DNA of 64,000 nt from Adiantum capillus-veneris (taxonomy: Eukaryota; Streptophyta; Polypodiopsida; Polypodiales; Pteridaceae). The translations under genes and the position numbers were made by a program. The notes beneath the pieces were generated by a model. That model searched no databases. It was not told where the DNA came from and saw only the letters and a program-made list of their open reading frames with translations. Below, piece after piece: positions 10,600 through 21,060 of the stretch (the first letter of the stretch is position 1; every line of letters begins with the position of its first letter). Location: contig CM043963.1 of NCBI GenBank assembly GCA_014529385.2, positions 2,917,001-2,981,000 of the forward strand, read 5' to 3'.

Positions 10600-10745
10600 T
10601 GTGTCTTTTATGCTTCTTAAGATATCATGTTTGAATTGAACACTTCAAACACCTAGTCATTTAAGCATTAACACCGTTTATGCCTCTTGAGAAATTATGT
10701 TTGAGTTGAACACTTCAAGAACCTTAGTCATTTAAGCATGAGAAG
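10600..10745. repeat. 70-bp diverged tandem duplication
   Basis: ATGTTTGA.TTGAACACTTCAA followed by CCT.AGTCATTTAAGCAT occurs twice with a step of about 70 bases. Confidence 0.7.
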
Positions 10746-11058
10746 CATCTCAAGCTTGGGCAAGGTTCCCACAAATACCTTAAGCACCTTAGTTAGCAAG
10801 CCAACAAGCACCTCATGCTTGGGTAGGATTCCCACCTCCAGGTCAATCCTAGCTTGCCTAAGGTCAAAAGACTTTTTAACACTAACTTTTGGAGGTCTTT
10901 AACGAAGCTAACCCTAAGGTCTTTAAGCTCCATTAGGTAGCATTTCTCTTTAACAGACCATTTCTTATTTGGACCCCTTTAACCTTGGCCCGGTGTTGAG
11001 ACAAATCCATAAGCACATGTCTATATTCTAACCCTTGTTCCACTATGGGAGAATGCTG

Positions 11059-11202
11059 TTATTACCGCACAGCATTACCGAATAAGAGGAGAGAGAGAGA
11101 GCTTCAAGAAAGAGAGAGATTGTAGGCTGCAACCCCGCCAGCGTGTTTTCGGATTTTTCCGCGAGTATTACCGCATATATAGACGCCCATATTACCGCAA
11201 TA
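11059..11202. promoter_or_regulatory. left subterminal ATTACCGC repeats
   Basis: TATTACCGCA or close variants occur at about 11059, 11073, 11167 and 11192. In CACTA elements such repeats bind the element's own DNA-binding protein. That role is inferred here. Confidence 0.5.
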
Positions 11203-11287
11203 GAAAAAGAATCCACGCGGCCCATTCCTCACCCACTTTTTCCTTTCTATAAATCCTATTCTATTTTGTTACTTTTCAAAAATTGGT

Positions 11288-11733
11288 ACCCCCTTTTTGC
11301 ATGGAGTGTAAGAAATCCCATTCTCATTGGGATTTTTAGTACCTCTCTTCTCTTTGCTTGCCTCGTCTATTGATATGATTCTCCTACTCTACTCATTTGT
11401 ACTCCATGAGATTCTATTTCAAAAAATATTTTGTTTCCACCTCAAAATCTTATGTCAACTATGCATTCATATGGAAATGGCAAGCGAACGATGATCAAAA
11501 TTGTATTGTCACCCCCTTTTTGCATGGAGTGTAAGAAATCCCATTCTCATTGGGATTTTTAGTACCTCTCTTCTGTTTGCTTGCCTCATCTATTGGTATG
11601 ATTCTCCTACTCTACTCATTTGTACTCCATGAGATTCTATAAACAAATTTTCTTTTTTTCCACCTCAAAATCTTATGTCAACTATGCATTCATATGGAAA
11701 TGGCAAGCGAACGATGATCAAAATTGTATTGTC
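11288..11733. repeat. 223-bp tandem duplication
   Basis: The unit starting ACCCCCTTTTTGCATGGAGT at 11288 is repeated head to tail from 11511 with few differences, ending AAAATTGTATTGTC. It lies between the left subterminal repeats and the 3' end of the transposase gene. Confidence 0.9.
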
Positions 11734-11805
11734 TTGCGTTCATAAACAAATAGCCTTTTTGTACAGCATAAGTAGAGAAAGAAGACAAAATCCAAAAGAT
11801 ATTTA

Positions 11806-12564
11806 TTAATTTTCATCCTCCAAGAGATCTCTACAAGTTCTTACATCCATGTCCAACCCCATGGTAGCTAAATCAACAAATAAATCTATTGATTCATCCT
11901 CTACAGCCTCTCCTATTGAATCATCATCATCCTCTCCATCCTCGTCCTCCTCCTCACTATGGTTGGTTATTGGGAATGGTTGGTTCTCCTCGACCTCAAC
12001 TGCATCATTGTCATTGGCGTCTTCTTGAGATGGTATGGTGGGACCTGTCAAAGTCTCTATGTTCGTATCTGCAAAGATAGATCTGCTCCGTGGTGTGACT
12101 GGAATAACATACCAAAGTCGTCTTCGATACATACAAGGCACATAAAACACATGTAGGTCATAGAGCAAACAACAACATGAATGTAGTTTTATATGTATCA
12201 TATAATGTTTTAGTGAGTTGCACATGGACTTTACCTGCTCACAACTACTAGGTTGCACCAAGTTGTCGGTCTTCCCGCAATAAAATTGCCCAAAGTCTAC
12301 CATATAGAGCCCATTCTCATGTCTCTTAACCTCACCCGCAAACCATCGGCAGTCAAAGAGATATTTGTGAAATGTTCTGAAATCCACTTTGATTATCCTC
12401 TCTATTGTTCCACATTCCCTCACCTCTTGTGTTGTCATGTCAAAGTTGCCCATAACTCCACTATCGCGAGTGGTTCGACGCTCATCTATCTTGCGGGTTT
12501 GAAAATGACGTCCTTTGGACCACATAGAGTTGAATGTGAAGGCCTGCAAAAACCAATCAAGATA

Positions 12565-12609
<45 letters not shown>

Positions 12610-12615
12610 ACACAT

Positions 12616-12649
<34 letters not shown>

Positions 12650-15600
12650 TAAACACATTGAGTATATTACCCTTGGTAGACATCCTCACGCGTACTCCCA
12701 TTCTTTAGGGCTTATTTGTTCTCCTTGTGCCTTGGCCTTGGTCATAGCATTGTGTTTCCACCCAACTGGAATTAGATCAGGGTATTTGGAAAGCTCTTTA
12801 GGAAAGGGAGGTGCTCGCCTACCACCATGCGACCTCTTACATGCTTCCCTCTCCCTTTCTCTCGTTGTACGCACCTCCACATACATATCCCTTTCCCACT
12901 TGGAATGTTTGCGTGTTTTTTTTGGATCCTCTTCCTACGTCTTTAAACGAGGCAATGATGGGTCTATTGTGAAAAGATATTGAGAGAAAGCCTCTTGTAC
13001 AATCCAACCCTCTACCATGCTTGCCTAAACACATGAAACCATTAGTGATTAAAGTAACCAATTAAAAGCGTTGTGAATACAATCCAATCCTAATAAGGTT
13101 TAAAGCTTAAGATCGATGAATACCTCTGGTTGTGATCGTAGCCTTACAAAGTCTTTCAAGGTCTTTAGGAAACTCTCAAGAAAGAACATCCACCTGGAGT
13201 GAACCACACCACAAATGGCTATCTCCTCAACAAGATGGAGCAATAGGTGAACTTAGCTAACAAGGATAGAACGTGGGAATGCATCCTCAATAGCACAAGT
13301 TGCTTCAATCGCTAGAAGTCGAGCTGTTGGAATGGTTGAAACTTCGATTTCTTTGAAACTCACAAACCTGTAACCAAAAAACCCTTCATAATCTTCATAG
13401 TAAAGTTAGTCTTCAAAGTAAAGTTTAGGAGGGAGGATCAAATGTGCTATAACTGACAACTTCTCCCACCTTGAATATTGCAGTCTTTACCTTCGTGTCC
13501 GCAAATCCACTAATGCTAATTGGAAGCATAAACTATTGCACAAACAAAAAGACTTATTAGTATCCAAAACCCTAAACCACATACACACACACTCACATAT
13601 ACACACACACACACATTACTTGAAGAATCTTGTGCCAATCATGGGATTTGAGCCCATACAGTTGTGTGGATCCTCCTTTCTTAGTTTTAGTGAAGGCACC
13701 CTTGAGTGAACGCATATAACCTGTTGGAGTACGGATGGATGCAATGACTTGTTTCATCCGCTCTTGATCCACCCTTGATAGAATCCAAGGTGCCTTTGGA
13801 AGAACCATCTTCCCCCGATGCCCCATGCGAGGTGTGGCCGAAGGAGGGAGCCTCCTTATGGCCCTCATGTCCTCTCTAGCCCCCAATGAATCTTTCTTGC
13901 CTACTATGTGATCCCATATAGCTTGCCCAACATTTTTGAACACATGCATTGGATCCAATAGGTGTTGGATTTTCAATGAAGCCCAATAGGGTAGTGATAA
14001 GAAAATAGAGTACCTAGACATACCCCTAGGTGAGTCATTGGGAGGAGGCAATGTGTTGTGATGATCGTTCCAATGTCTTGCCCAATCGGCCATGGTCCAA
14101 TGGAGTGGCTCCATCCCATTGCACGGTGGAGCATAAGATTGATGTGTGGGCGGCAAGAAGGGATGGTTATTGGGGTAGATCACCTAAACAAGTAGAGCGG
14201 GTCTCTCTGTCACGAGTGAGGGTCCACAACTTGGGTATGCCCTATGTCCAGATGTCGATAGTCCTACAAAAACAAAATACATAACCGCATATAAGTGACC
14301 AATGCAAAGACATTAAAGAGCGTCACAAAGTATAAGCTTACCAGAAATCTCTCCAAGCCCGGGGTAATCATGCATGGTCCACATGAGAATGCACTTGATC
14401 ATTGTGCGCCGATCACGAAGTGGTCTTGATACATCAAAAACATCTATGCCGTTCCATAGCTCTTGAAGCTCTTCAATCAAAGGTGCTAAATATACATCTA
14501 TGTTCTTCACCTTGTGTTTTCCTGGGACTAGAAGAGAGAGCAAAATGTTCCCCTTCTTGGTTGACTCCCATGGTGGAATGTTGTAGTTCACAACAACCAC
14601 TGGCCAAGTACTCCATGAGGTAGACCAATGCCCAAATGGGTTTACCCCATCACTAGCCAGACCAAGCCTCAAGTGATGAGGCTCTTCTCTAAACTCCGGC
14701 CATGTCTGCTCAATGTGTTGCCATGCCAGCGAGTCAGCCGGCACTCTCATAACCCCATCGGTGGAGCGATTTGTCATATGCCATGTAAGAAGCTCGCTTG
14801 TTCCTTTGGTGCTAAACATGTGCTTGATGCGGGGAATGAGGGGGAAATGACGAAGAACCTTGCGAGGTATTGTGGTTCCTTGCATTCCCTCTTTGTACCT
14901 TGATTCTCCACACTCGAGGAAAGCATCAAGCCCTGCATGTTCATTGCGGAATAGCACGCAATCATTGACACATGCATGTATGCGGTCATAGTCCATCCCA
15001 AGCCCTGTCATCACCACCTATCGTGCCTTCCTTCGATTTTCTAGAAGATGATTGCCTTTAGGCATCATCTTGCCTAATAGCCTATGACATAATTAAAGAA
15101 CACTCGTTATTGCATATAACCACGAAAAAAAACTCACAACTAACACTTATTACACTTAAACGTACCTCAATAGTGCATCGACCCCTGCATTGCTCCATCC
15201 AAACATTGCTTGAATATTCAAGATCTCAAGAGACGCTCGTAATATGGAGTAGGAGCATCCCTCGTAAAGAGCGGTGTGTGCTGCCTCTAGCAATGAATCT
15301 TTGGTTTTTCGGGCGGCTTCGTCACATGCACACTCAGGATCACACTCATTCGCCGCCTCACGTGCAAGAAGATCCTCAACCATATTGTGCAAATGATCTT
15401 CCTCCACCTTCATGTAGGGCGGGGGGGTGGAGAGATCCCCATATGTGGTGGATGTAGGATGCGCATGCGCTCGTGTGGACCCACCCACATTGGATGGCGG
15501 GTGTGACCCCCCTCCCATGATTGCTTCCTGGCGCAATCGCTTTTCCGTCCTCCTCGTGCCTCCACCTCCGATCACACTCCAATGGGGAGCGACATCAATG

Positions 15601-15807
15601 GATGCCAAAACCCTCGGATCGCTAGTTTCCATTCGAGCGCGTTTTCTCGGATCGTCCCATAGTCCATAATCATCCACGTGAGCCAAGCATATACGTCGAA
15701 GCCGTGCAATCACACATTTACATCGCGTACATGGACATGGTAATCGCTCGCTCAACCATCGAGTTCGTTCCACGCCAACCGGCGGACCCACGTCATCCCA
15801 ATCGACC
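11806..15807 (-). pseudogene. Tnp2-like CACTA transposase, multi-exon, three in-frame stops
   Basis: Exons read right to left. 15807-15167 holds the N-terminal Cys region (LPCPCTRCKCVIARL, then AHVDDYGLWDDP). 15079-14342 holds the Tnp2 core (DYDRIHACVNDCVLFRNE, LRLGLASDGVNPFG, STWPVVVVNYNIPPWE, NIDVYLAPLIEELQELW). 14262-13610 holds SIFLSLPYWASLKIQHLLDP with MHVFKNV, then LYGLKSHDWHKILQ. A DUF4218-like block near 13130-13260 reads VHLLLHLVEEIAICGVVHSR. 12500-11806 holds the C-terminal region (VDFGQFYCGKTDNLV) and an acidic tail. GT...AG introns fit at 15166-15080 and 14341-14263, and one holds a CA repeat. In-frame stops lie at 15018-15020, near 14190, and just before VHLLLHL. The first exon shown begins at a splice acceptor, so the true start codon is upstream. 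It would bind the ends and cut DNA in the nucleus if intact. Confidence 0.85.
12570..12656. repeat. (AG)n followed by (AC)n microsatellite inside the transposase gene
   Basis: An AG run of about 35 bases, then CA runs. It falls in a probable intron between the C-terminal exons. Confidence 0.9.
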
Positions 15808-15966
15808 TGCACACACGACCACACACTAAATAATAAAAAATTAAATAAGAAAAAGAAGAATCAAGAATGTTGGTACTGACATGACTGACACTCATTAAAT
15901 ATAGAGGGGAGGTGGATACAAGAGGTCATGCAGTCGGCGTAACACATGCAGTCTCATCAGAGATTT

Positions 15967-16027
15967 TTGCGGTAATACAGGCGGTAATACAAGCGGGAAA
16001 AGGCGCGGTAATACACGCGGTAAAATC
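15967..16027. promoter_or_regulatory. right GCGGTAAT repeats between divergent genes
   Basis: GCGGTAATACA-type motifs lie at about 15969, 15980, 16002 and 16017, in the interval between the transposase (minus) and the second gene (plus). They match the left-end motifs in reverse complement, so the interval may be both a transposon end and a shared promoter. Confidence 0.5.
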
Positions 16028-16039
16028 CCCAACAAATTT

Positions 16040-16052
16040 TTTTATATAAAGG
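16040..16052 (+). promoter_or_regulatory. TATA box of the plus-strand CACTA-linked gene
   Basis: TTTTTATATAAAGGGGGC is a good plant TATA element. Pyrimidine-rich leader sequence starts 40-60 bases downstream, followed by a consensus splice donor at 16232. Confidence 0.5.
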
Positions 16053-16269
16053 GGGCACCTGCGTGCCCCCGCAAAATTGAATGCCAAAAATTCAAAAACG
16101 AGCTCCTCTTCTGCGCGGGCCTATTTCCCTCTCCATCTCCAAGCTCTCTCTCCTTCTCCCTCTCCATCTCCAACCTCTATTACTCTCTTCATCTCCATCC
16201 TCACCATATCCAAGCGATCGAGGTCACGACTGTAAGTGCTCGAACTCTCTCTCTTTCTTCTCGTTCTTC

Positions 16270-17785
16270 TACACACACACACATAAACACATACACACAC
16301 ACACACATGCACACACACACAATGCATACACATTGCACACACACACACACACAATGCATACACACACATGCACTAACATGAACACACACGCACACACACA
16401 CACTATTTTGTGCACAATCACACACTAATGCTTGCATTAGTGTGTGCATGCATTATACACACACTAATGCCCGCATTAGTGCGTGCATGCGTTACAAGCA
16501 CACACTAATGATTGCATTAGGGTGTGCTTGTGCATGAATTAGTGTGTAAACACACTAATGTATGCACAAGCACACCCTAATGCAAGCATTAGTGTGTACA
16601 AGCATTATACACACACACTAATGCTTGCATTAGTGTGTGATTGTGCACAAATTAATGTGTTTTCACACACTATTTTGTGCACAATCACACACTAATGCTT
16701 GCATTAGGGTGTGCATGCATTATACACACACTAATGTCCGCATTAGTGTGTGCATGCGTTACAAGCACACACTAATGCGATCATTAGTGTGTACATGCAT
16801 TATACACACACACACTAATGCTTGCATTAATGTGTGATTGTGCACAAATTAGTTTGTTTTCACACACTAATTTGTGCACAATCACACACTAATGCAAGCG
16901 TTAGTGTATGCATGCTTGCATTAGTGTGTGCATGCATTATACACACACTAATGCTTGCATTAGTGTGTGCATGCATTATACACACACTAATGCTTGCATT
17001 AGTGTGTGCATGCATTATACACACACTCATTAGTTAGTTTCTACACACTAATTTGTATCCAAGCACACACTAATGCAAGCATTAGAGTGTATGTGATTGT
17101 GCACAAATTAGTGTGTTTTCACACACTATTTTCTGCACAATGCATGTATTATATACACACACACACACACACACACACTAATGCAAGCATTAGTATGTGA
17201 TTGTGCACAAATTAGTGTGTTTTCACACACTATTTTGTGCACAATGCATGCATTATACACACACACTAATGCAAGCATTAGTGTGTGCATGCGTTAGTGT
17301 GTTTCCACACGCTAATTTGTGCCCAAGCACACACTAATGCAAGCATTAGTGTGTGCATGCATTAGTGTGTTTCCACACGCTAATTTGTGCCCAAGCACAC
17401 ACTAATGCAAGCATTAGTGTGTGCATACCTCTCTAGCACACACTAATGCTTACATTAGTGTATGCTTGTGCACTAATTAGTGTGTCTACACACTAATTTG
17501 TACACAAGCACACACTATTGTGAGCATTGGTGTGTGAAAAAATTGCACACACTAATGCTCGCATTAGTGTGTGCTTGTGCACAAATTAGTGTGTGAAAGC
17601 ATTAGTGTGTGTGTGTGCATGCATTGGTGTGTTTTCACACACTAATTTGTGCACAAGCACACACTAATGCAAGCATTAGTGTGTGCATGCGTTACAAGCA
17701 CACACTAACGCTAGCATTAGTGTGTGTTTGGGCATGCATTAGTATATCAAAACATACCTCCATTAGCATTAGCATACCAAAACAT
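16270..17785. repeat. array of 28-bp palindromes within the predicted intron
   Basis: CACACACTAATGC, a 2-3 base centre (usually AA or TT), then GCATTAGTGTGTG is a near-perfect palindrome, repeated roughly twenty times with varied spacing. Local higher-order units exist: a 39-bp unit starts at 16921, 16960 and 16999, and a unit of about 67 bp occurs twice between about 17280 and 17415. Spacers are CA/TG-rich and include GTGCACAAATTAGTGTG. The first part is plain (CA)n. Confidence 0.9.
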
Positions 17786-17989
17786 ACCTCCATGTGGGTG
17801 TGCGATGAAGTTGATTGAGACCCCAATGGTCACCGAGAAGCCCAACGGTAGATTAAGGTCAAACACACACACACTAGATTAATTTCTTTGCCACACACTA
17901 ACGCACACACACAATAGATTAATTAGAAGCACACACACACACACACACTCTAAATGGATGCAAAAAAAAAGCACACAAATAGGCGATAA

Positions 17990-18065
17990 AAGGAATCCTA
18001 TGCAGGGAGGAATCCTATACAAGGAGGAATCCTATGCAAGGAGAAATCATATGCAATAAAGAATC
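17990..18065. repeat. about 18-bp tandem repeat, four units
   Basis: GGAATCCTATGCAAGGA and variants are repeated four times just upstream of the putative splice acceptor. Confidence 0.85.
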
Positions 18066-18646
18066 TCACTTTGACTGGAATCCAATGTTAATTAGGGTCC
18101 CTTTTTTTTGTGAAATTGTAGGATATCGCATCCTCTTCCACGCCCGGCTATCGATCCATAGAGGACTTTCTCGCCGAGGGCCTCTCTTACGAGGACGCTT
18201 GTGATGCTTACTACTCGCAGTCTTCCTCCCACTAGTCACAATCCATCTTTGGCTTTCGATGGTTCCGAGATGCAGTACACGACCCCGACCTCAAGAGGGC
18301 ATACCGCGCCCAGGTAGAGTGGCTATCCTCGCAGCAGAGTCTTCGTGGGCGGTACACACCAGCACAGTTGGCTGCCTATGGGCTCTCACCGCTTGCGACA
18401 CCGACCGGCACTCCGATCGTGCAGAGTGTGCCTCCCAGTGGGCCTCCCTCCACCTTACCCTCGACTTTCCCGTCACCCGCAGCTCCCTCCTCCTTGCATT
18501 CGCAGCAATCCACGCCCGCACCGTCGAGTTATCCGTCACGGCATAATCTAGTTGAAATCATCCCAACAACCAATACAGCAGGCCCTTTCATGCCCCTCTT
18601 AAACAACACAATCTTTCTACTCATCCCCACTAGTTATGCATTGTAA

Positions 18647-19300
18647 GTGAACAAAAAAAGGATGGTTCTCACTTCCTCTTTGCACATGTATAAGGCTAAA
18701 TAGCTCGTCTCCTGTGAGCAAACCAGCCAACATATGTACTTCTCCCCATCAATTAGCTACTCCTATCAAAATCAATTGCTACATGTGTTGGAAATCTACC
18801 ACTACATGATTGGCCCCTTTCACCAACCCTTATCACCGTTGCCAATCGTATCTCTCCTCGTATGCACATTATGGCCGATAAAATAGTCGTGCTCTCTACT
18901 GGTGAGGCAACTTGCATCTTGGCCGAGCTTTGTAAAAGCAACTACACCCCACTACCATCTGAGGTGGTCGTCTAAGGTGCCATATAAGCCAGTAAATCAG
19001 AGTAATTGTAATCCCAATTGGAGTTGTCATCAATAGCAGTACCCCAAAATAGAGTCACGGCCAATATTGCAGCCCTCTGAAATAGCACTTATCAATGCTA
19101 GCTAGAACTCGTCTGCTCCGACGAAGACTACTGGACTATGTGATATAGTTTTTGAAAATAAAAAGAAGAGGAGAATTAACACAGAGAATTAACAAAGATT
19201 CTCCTCATGCAATCTACATAAAAGGTCAAACTTCAGTTGGATGGTCACGCTGAGCGCTAGATGGTGGCGCATGCGCATGCGACAAGTGTGTAGTGAACGT
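18647..19300. other. intergenic DNA, nothing recognised
   Basis: Short frames only. No repeat terminus matching the CACTA left end was found. Confidence 0.45.
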
Positions 19301-19302
19301 TA

Positions 19303-19303
19303 G

Positions 19304-19386
<83 letters not shown>
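19303..19386. repeat. (TC)n microsatellite
   Basis: An uninterrupted TC run of more than 80 bases. Confidence 0.95.
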
Positions 19387-19390
<4 letters not shown>

Positions 19391-19449
19391 GAAGGCCGCA
19401 TGGAAGGCTTTGTCTCTGTGATGTGATGCACAATATTGTAGCACTCTTT

Positions 19450-19605
19450 TTCTGTCTACAGGTTATAATCGAAGAAGTTATTATGGGCTGCAACCTGGGC
19501 CTCTTGAATAACAAGTCTTGAGTTCAACTCTCGTCGGACGTATCTCTAAGGTCTCTTGGGATGGTTTCCTACAACGTTAAAATCCTCTTCTTCTTCTTCT
19601 TCTTC
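19450..19605 (+). repeat. SINE-like element with box B
   Basis: It contains TTGAGTTCAACTCTCGTCGGA, and 40 bases upstream GGGCTGCAACCTGGGCC. The 3' end has a short A run followed by CTT repeats. It matches the layout of 4320-4465. A long (TC)n tract follows at 19610-19674. Confidence 0.4.
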
Positions 19606-19607
19606 TT

Positions 19608-19609
<2 letters not shown>

Positions 19610-19674
<65 letters not shown>
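19610..19674. repeat. (TC)n microsatellite
   Basis: A TC run of about 60 bases after CTT repeats. Confidence 0.95.
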
Positions 19675-19677
<3 letters not shown>

Positions 19678-19811
19678 TCCCCCCGGCAGGTTTAGCCCTG
19701 ACCCTCGTCACTAATTGACACCTCCATTTGGAGGTGGGATCAATGGCTCACGATCATCAGTTGATCGTGACCGTTGGATTTCCTACAGAATGCAAAAGCT
19801 TCCCACTTTCT

Positions 19812-19888
19812 CGGATCCGGGACTTGAACCCACTACCCTCTCCCCCACGGGATTGACTCTAACCACTAAACTAACACGCGCTCGTTGA
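19812..19888 (-). repeat. tRNA-like segment inside the MITE
   Basis: On the minus strand GTTAGTTTAGTGGTTAGAGT (box A) and GGTTCAAGTCCC (box B) are spaced as in a tRNA gene. The arms do not pair well enough to call a functional tRNA, so it is a SINE head or a captured tRNA relic. Confidence 0.5.
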
Positions 19889-19929
19889 AAGGTGTGTGGG
19901 GGATAAGCTTATAGATCACGGCGTCGCGG

Positions 19930-20115
19930 ACAGGTTTACACCTAGTTCACACCTAGTTCACATCGAGTTCGCACTGAGTTCACACCAAATTTGGTGTGGT
20001 GTGCAGGCCCTCCCCAGTTCACACCGTGTTCACGTCGAGTTCACACCGAGTTCACACCAAATTTGGTGTGGTGCACATATCTCCGAGTTCACGCTTAGTT
20101 CACACCTAGTTTAAA
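19930..20115. repeat. degenerate GTTCACACC-type repeats
   Basis: GAGTTCACACC and variants occur about ten times. The longer block GAGTTCACACCAAATTTGGT appears twice, containing a small palindrome. Confidence 0.8.
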
Positions 20116-20269
20116 TGTCGATCGGACGGCCCGGATTGCACCTGCCTCGCGACGCCTACTGTGGGCCATTGATCTCACCTCCCTGGGGAGGTGTCATTTA
20201 GTGACGAGGCTAGCCCATGACAAGTTGTATCCACTGTGATCTCTCTCTCCATTTGAAAAGTTGCAACCT

Positions 20270-20419
<150 letters not shown>

Positions 20420-20420
20420 C

Positions 20421-21011
<591 letters not shown>

Positions 21012-21060
21012 GTGAGCTGCTCTCGCGCCACGCCCTGCCCTGCTCTCTCTCTGATGCACA

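Larger units (their letters stand above)
11041..16035 (-). mobile_element. CACTA-type (En/Spm-like) DNA transposon, boundaries provisional
   Basis: The Tnp2-like transposase at 11806-15807 defines the superfamily. A CACTATGGGAG at 11041 is a candidate left terminus. ATTACCGC motifs follow at about 11059-11202, and GCGGTAAT motifs in the opposite orientation sit at about 15967-16027. Subterminal short repeats inverted between the two ends are typical of CACTA elements. I did not find the reverse complement of the left terminus to the right. The true right end may therefore be lost, may lie beyond the second gene (18646), or the left call may be wrong. Three in-frame stops in the transposase make it non-autonomous. 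Confidence 0.6.
16075..18646 (+). pseudogene. second CACTA-linked gene: predicted leader exon, 1.9-kb intron, broken coding exon
   Basis: A leader exon (about 16075-16231) ends at GACT|GTAAGT. An acceptor, TGTGAAATTGTAG, precedes 18121. From 18121 a GC-rich frame opens with a run containing PGYRSIEDFLAEGLSYEDA. It hits TAG at 18233-18235 and continues with FGFRWFRDAVHDPDLKRAYR, YTPAQLAAYGLSPLATPTG and a Pro/Ser-rich end to TAA at 18644-18646. I do not recognise the family. Its divergent partnership with a Tnp2 gene across shared short repeats suggests an accessory (TnpA-like) role, which is inference only. The intron holds the palindrome array. The splice model is a prediction from consensus sites. 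Confidence 0.4.
19703..20209. mobile_element. 507-bp MITE with ~49-bp terminal inverted repeats
   Basis: The ends, both starting CCTCGTCACTAA when read inward, match at about 42 of 49 positions. Each holds its own small hairpin (CACCTCC, 4 bases, GGAGGTG). Outside them TAGCCCTGAC (19693-19702) and TAGCCCATGAC (20211-20221) look like a 10-11 bp target-site duplication with one indel, as made by Mutator-like transposases. There is no coding capacity. The core contains a tRNA-like segment and GTTCACACC repeats. Confidence 0.7.

Noticed and set aside
16081-17818. Frames rich in His-Thr or Val-Cys, and a possible CRISPR-like array
   Set aside because: The frames are translations of the CA/TG palindrome array. 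Spacing is irregular, spacers are themselves repetitive, and the genome is eukaryotic, so CRISPR is excluded.
19812-19888. Functional tRNA gene
   Set aside because: Boxes A and B are present, but acceptor and anticodon arms do not pair convincingly, and it lies within a MITE.
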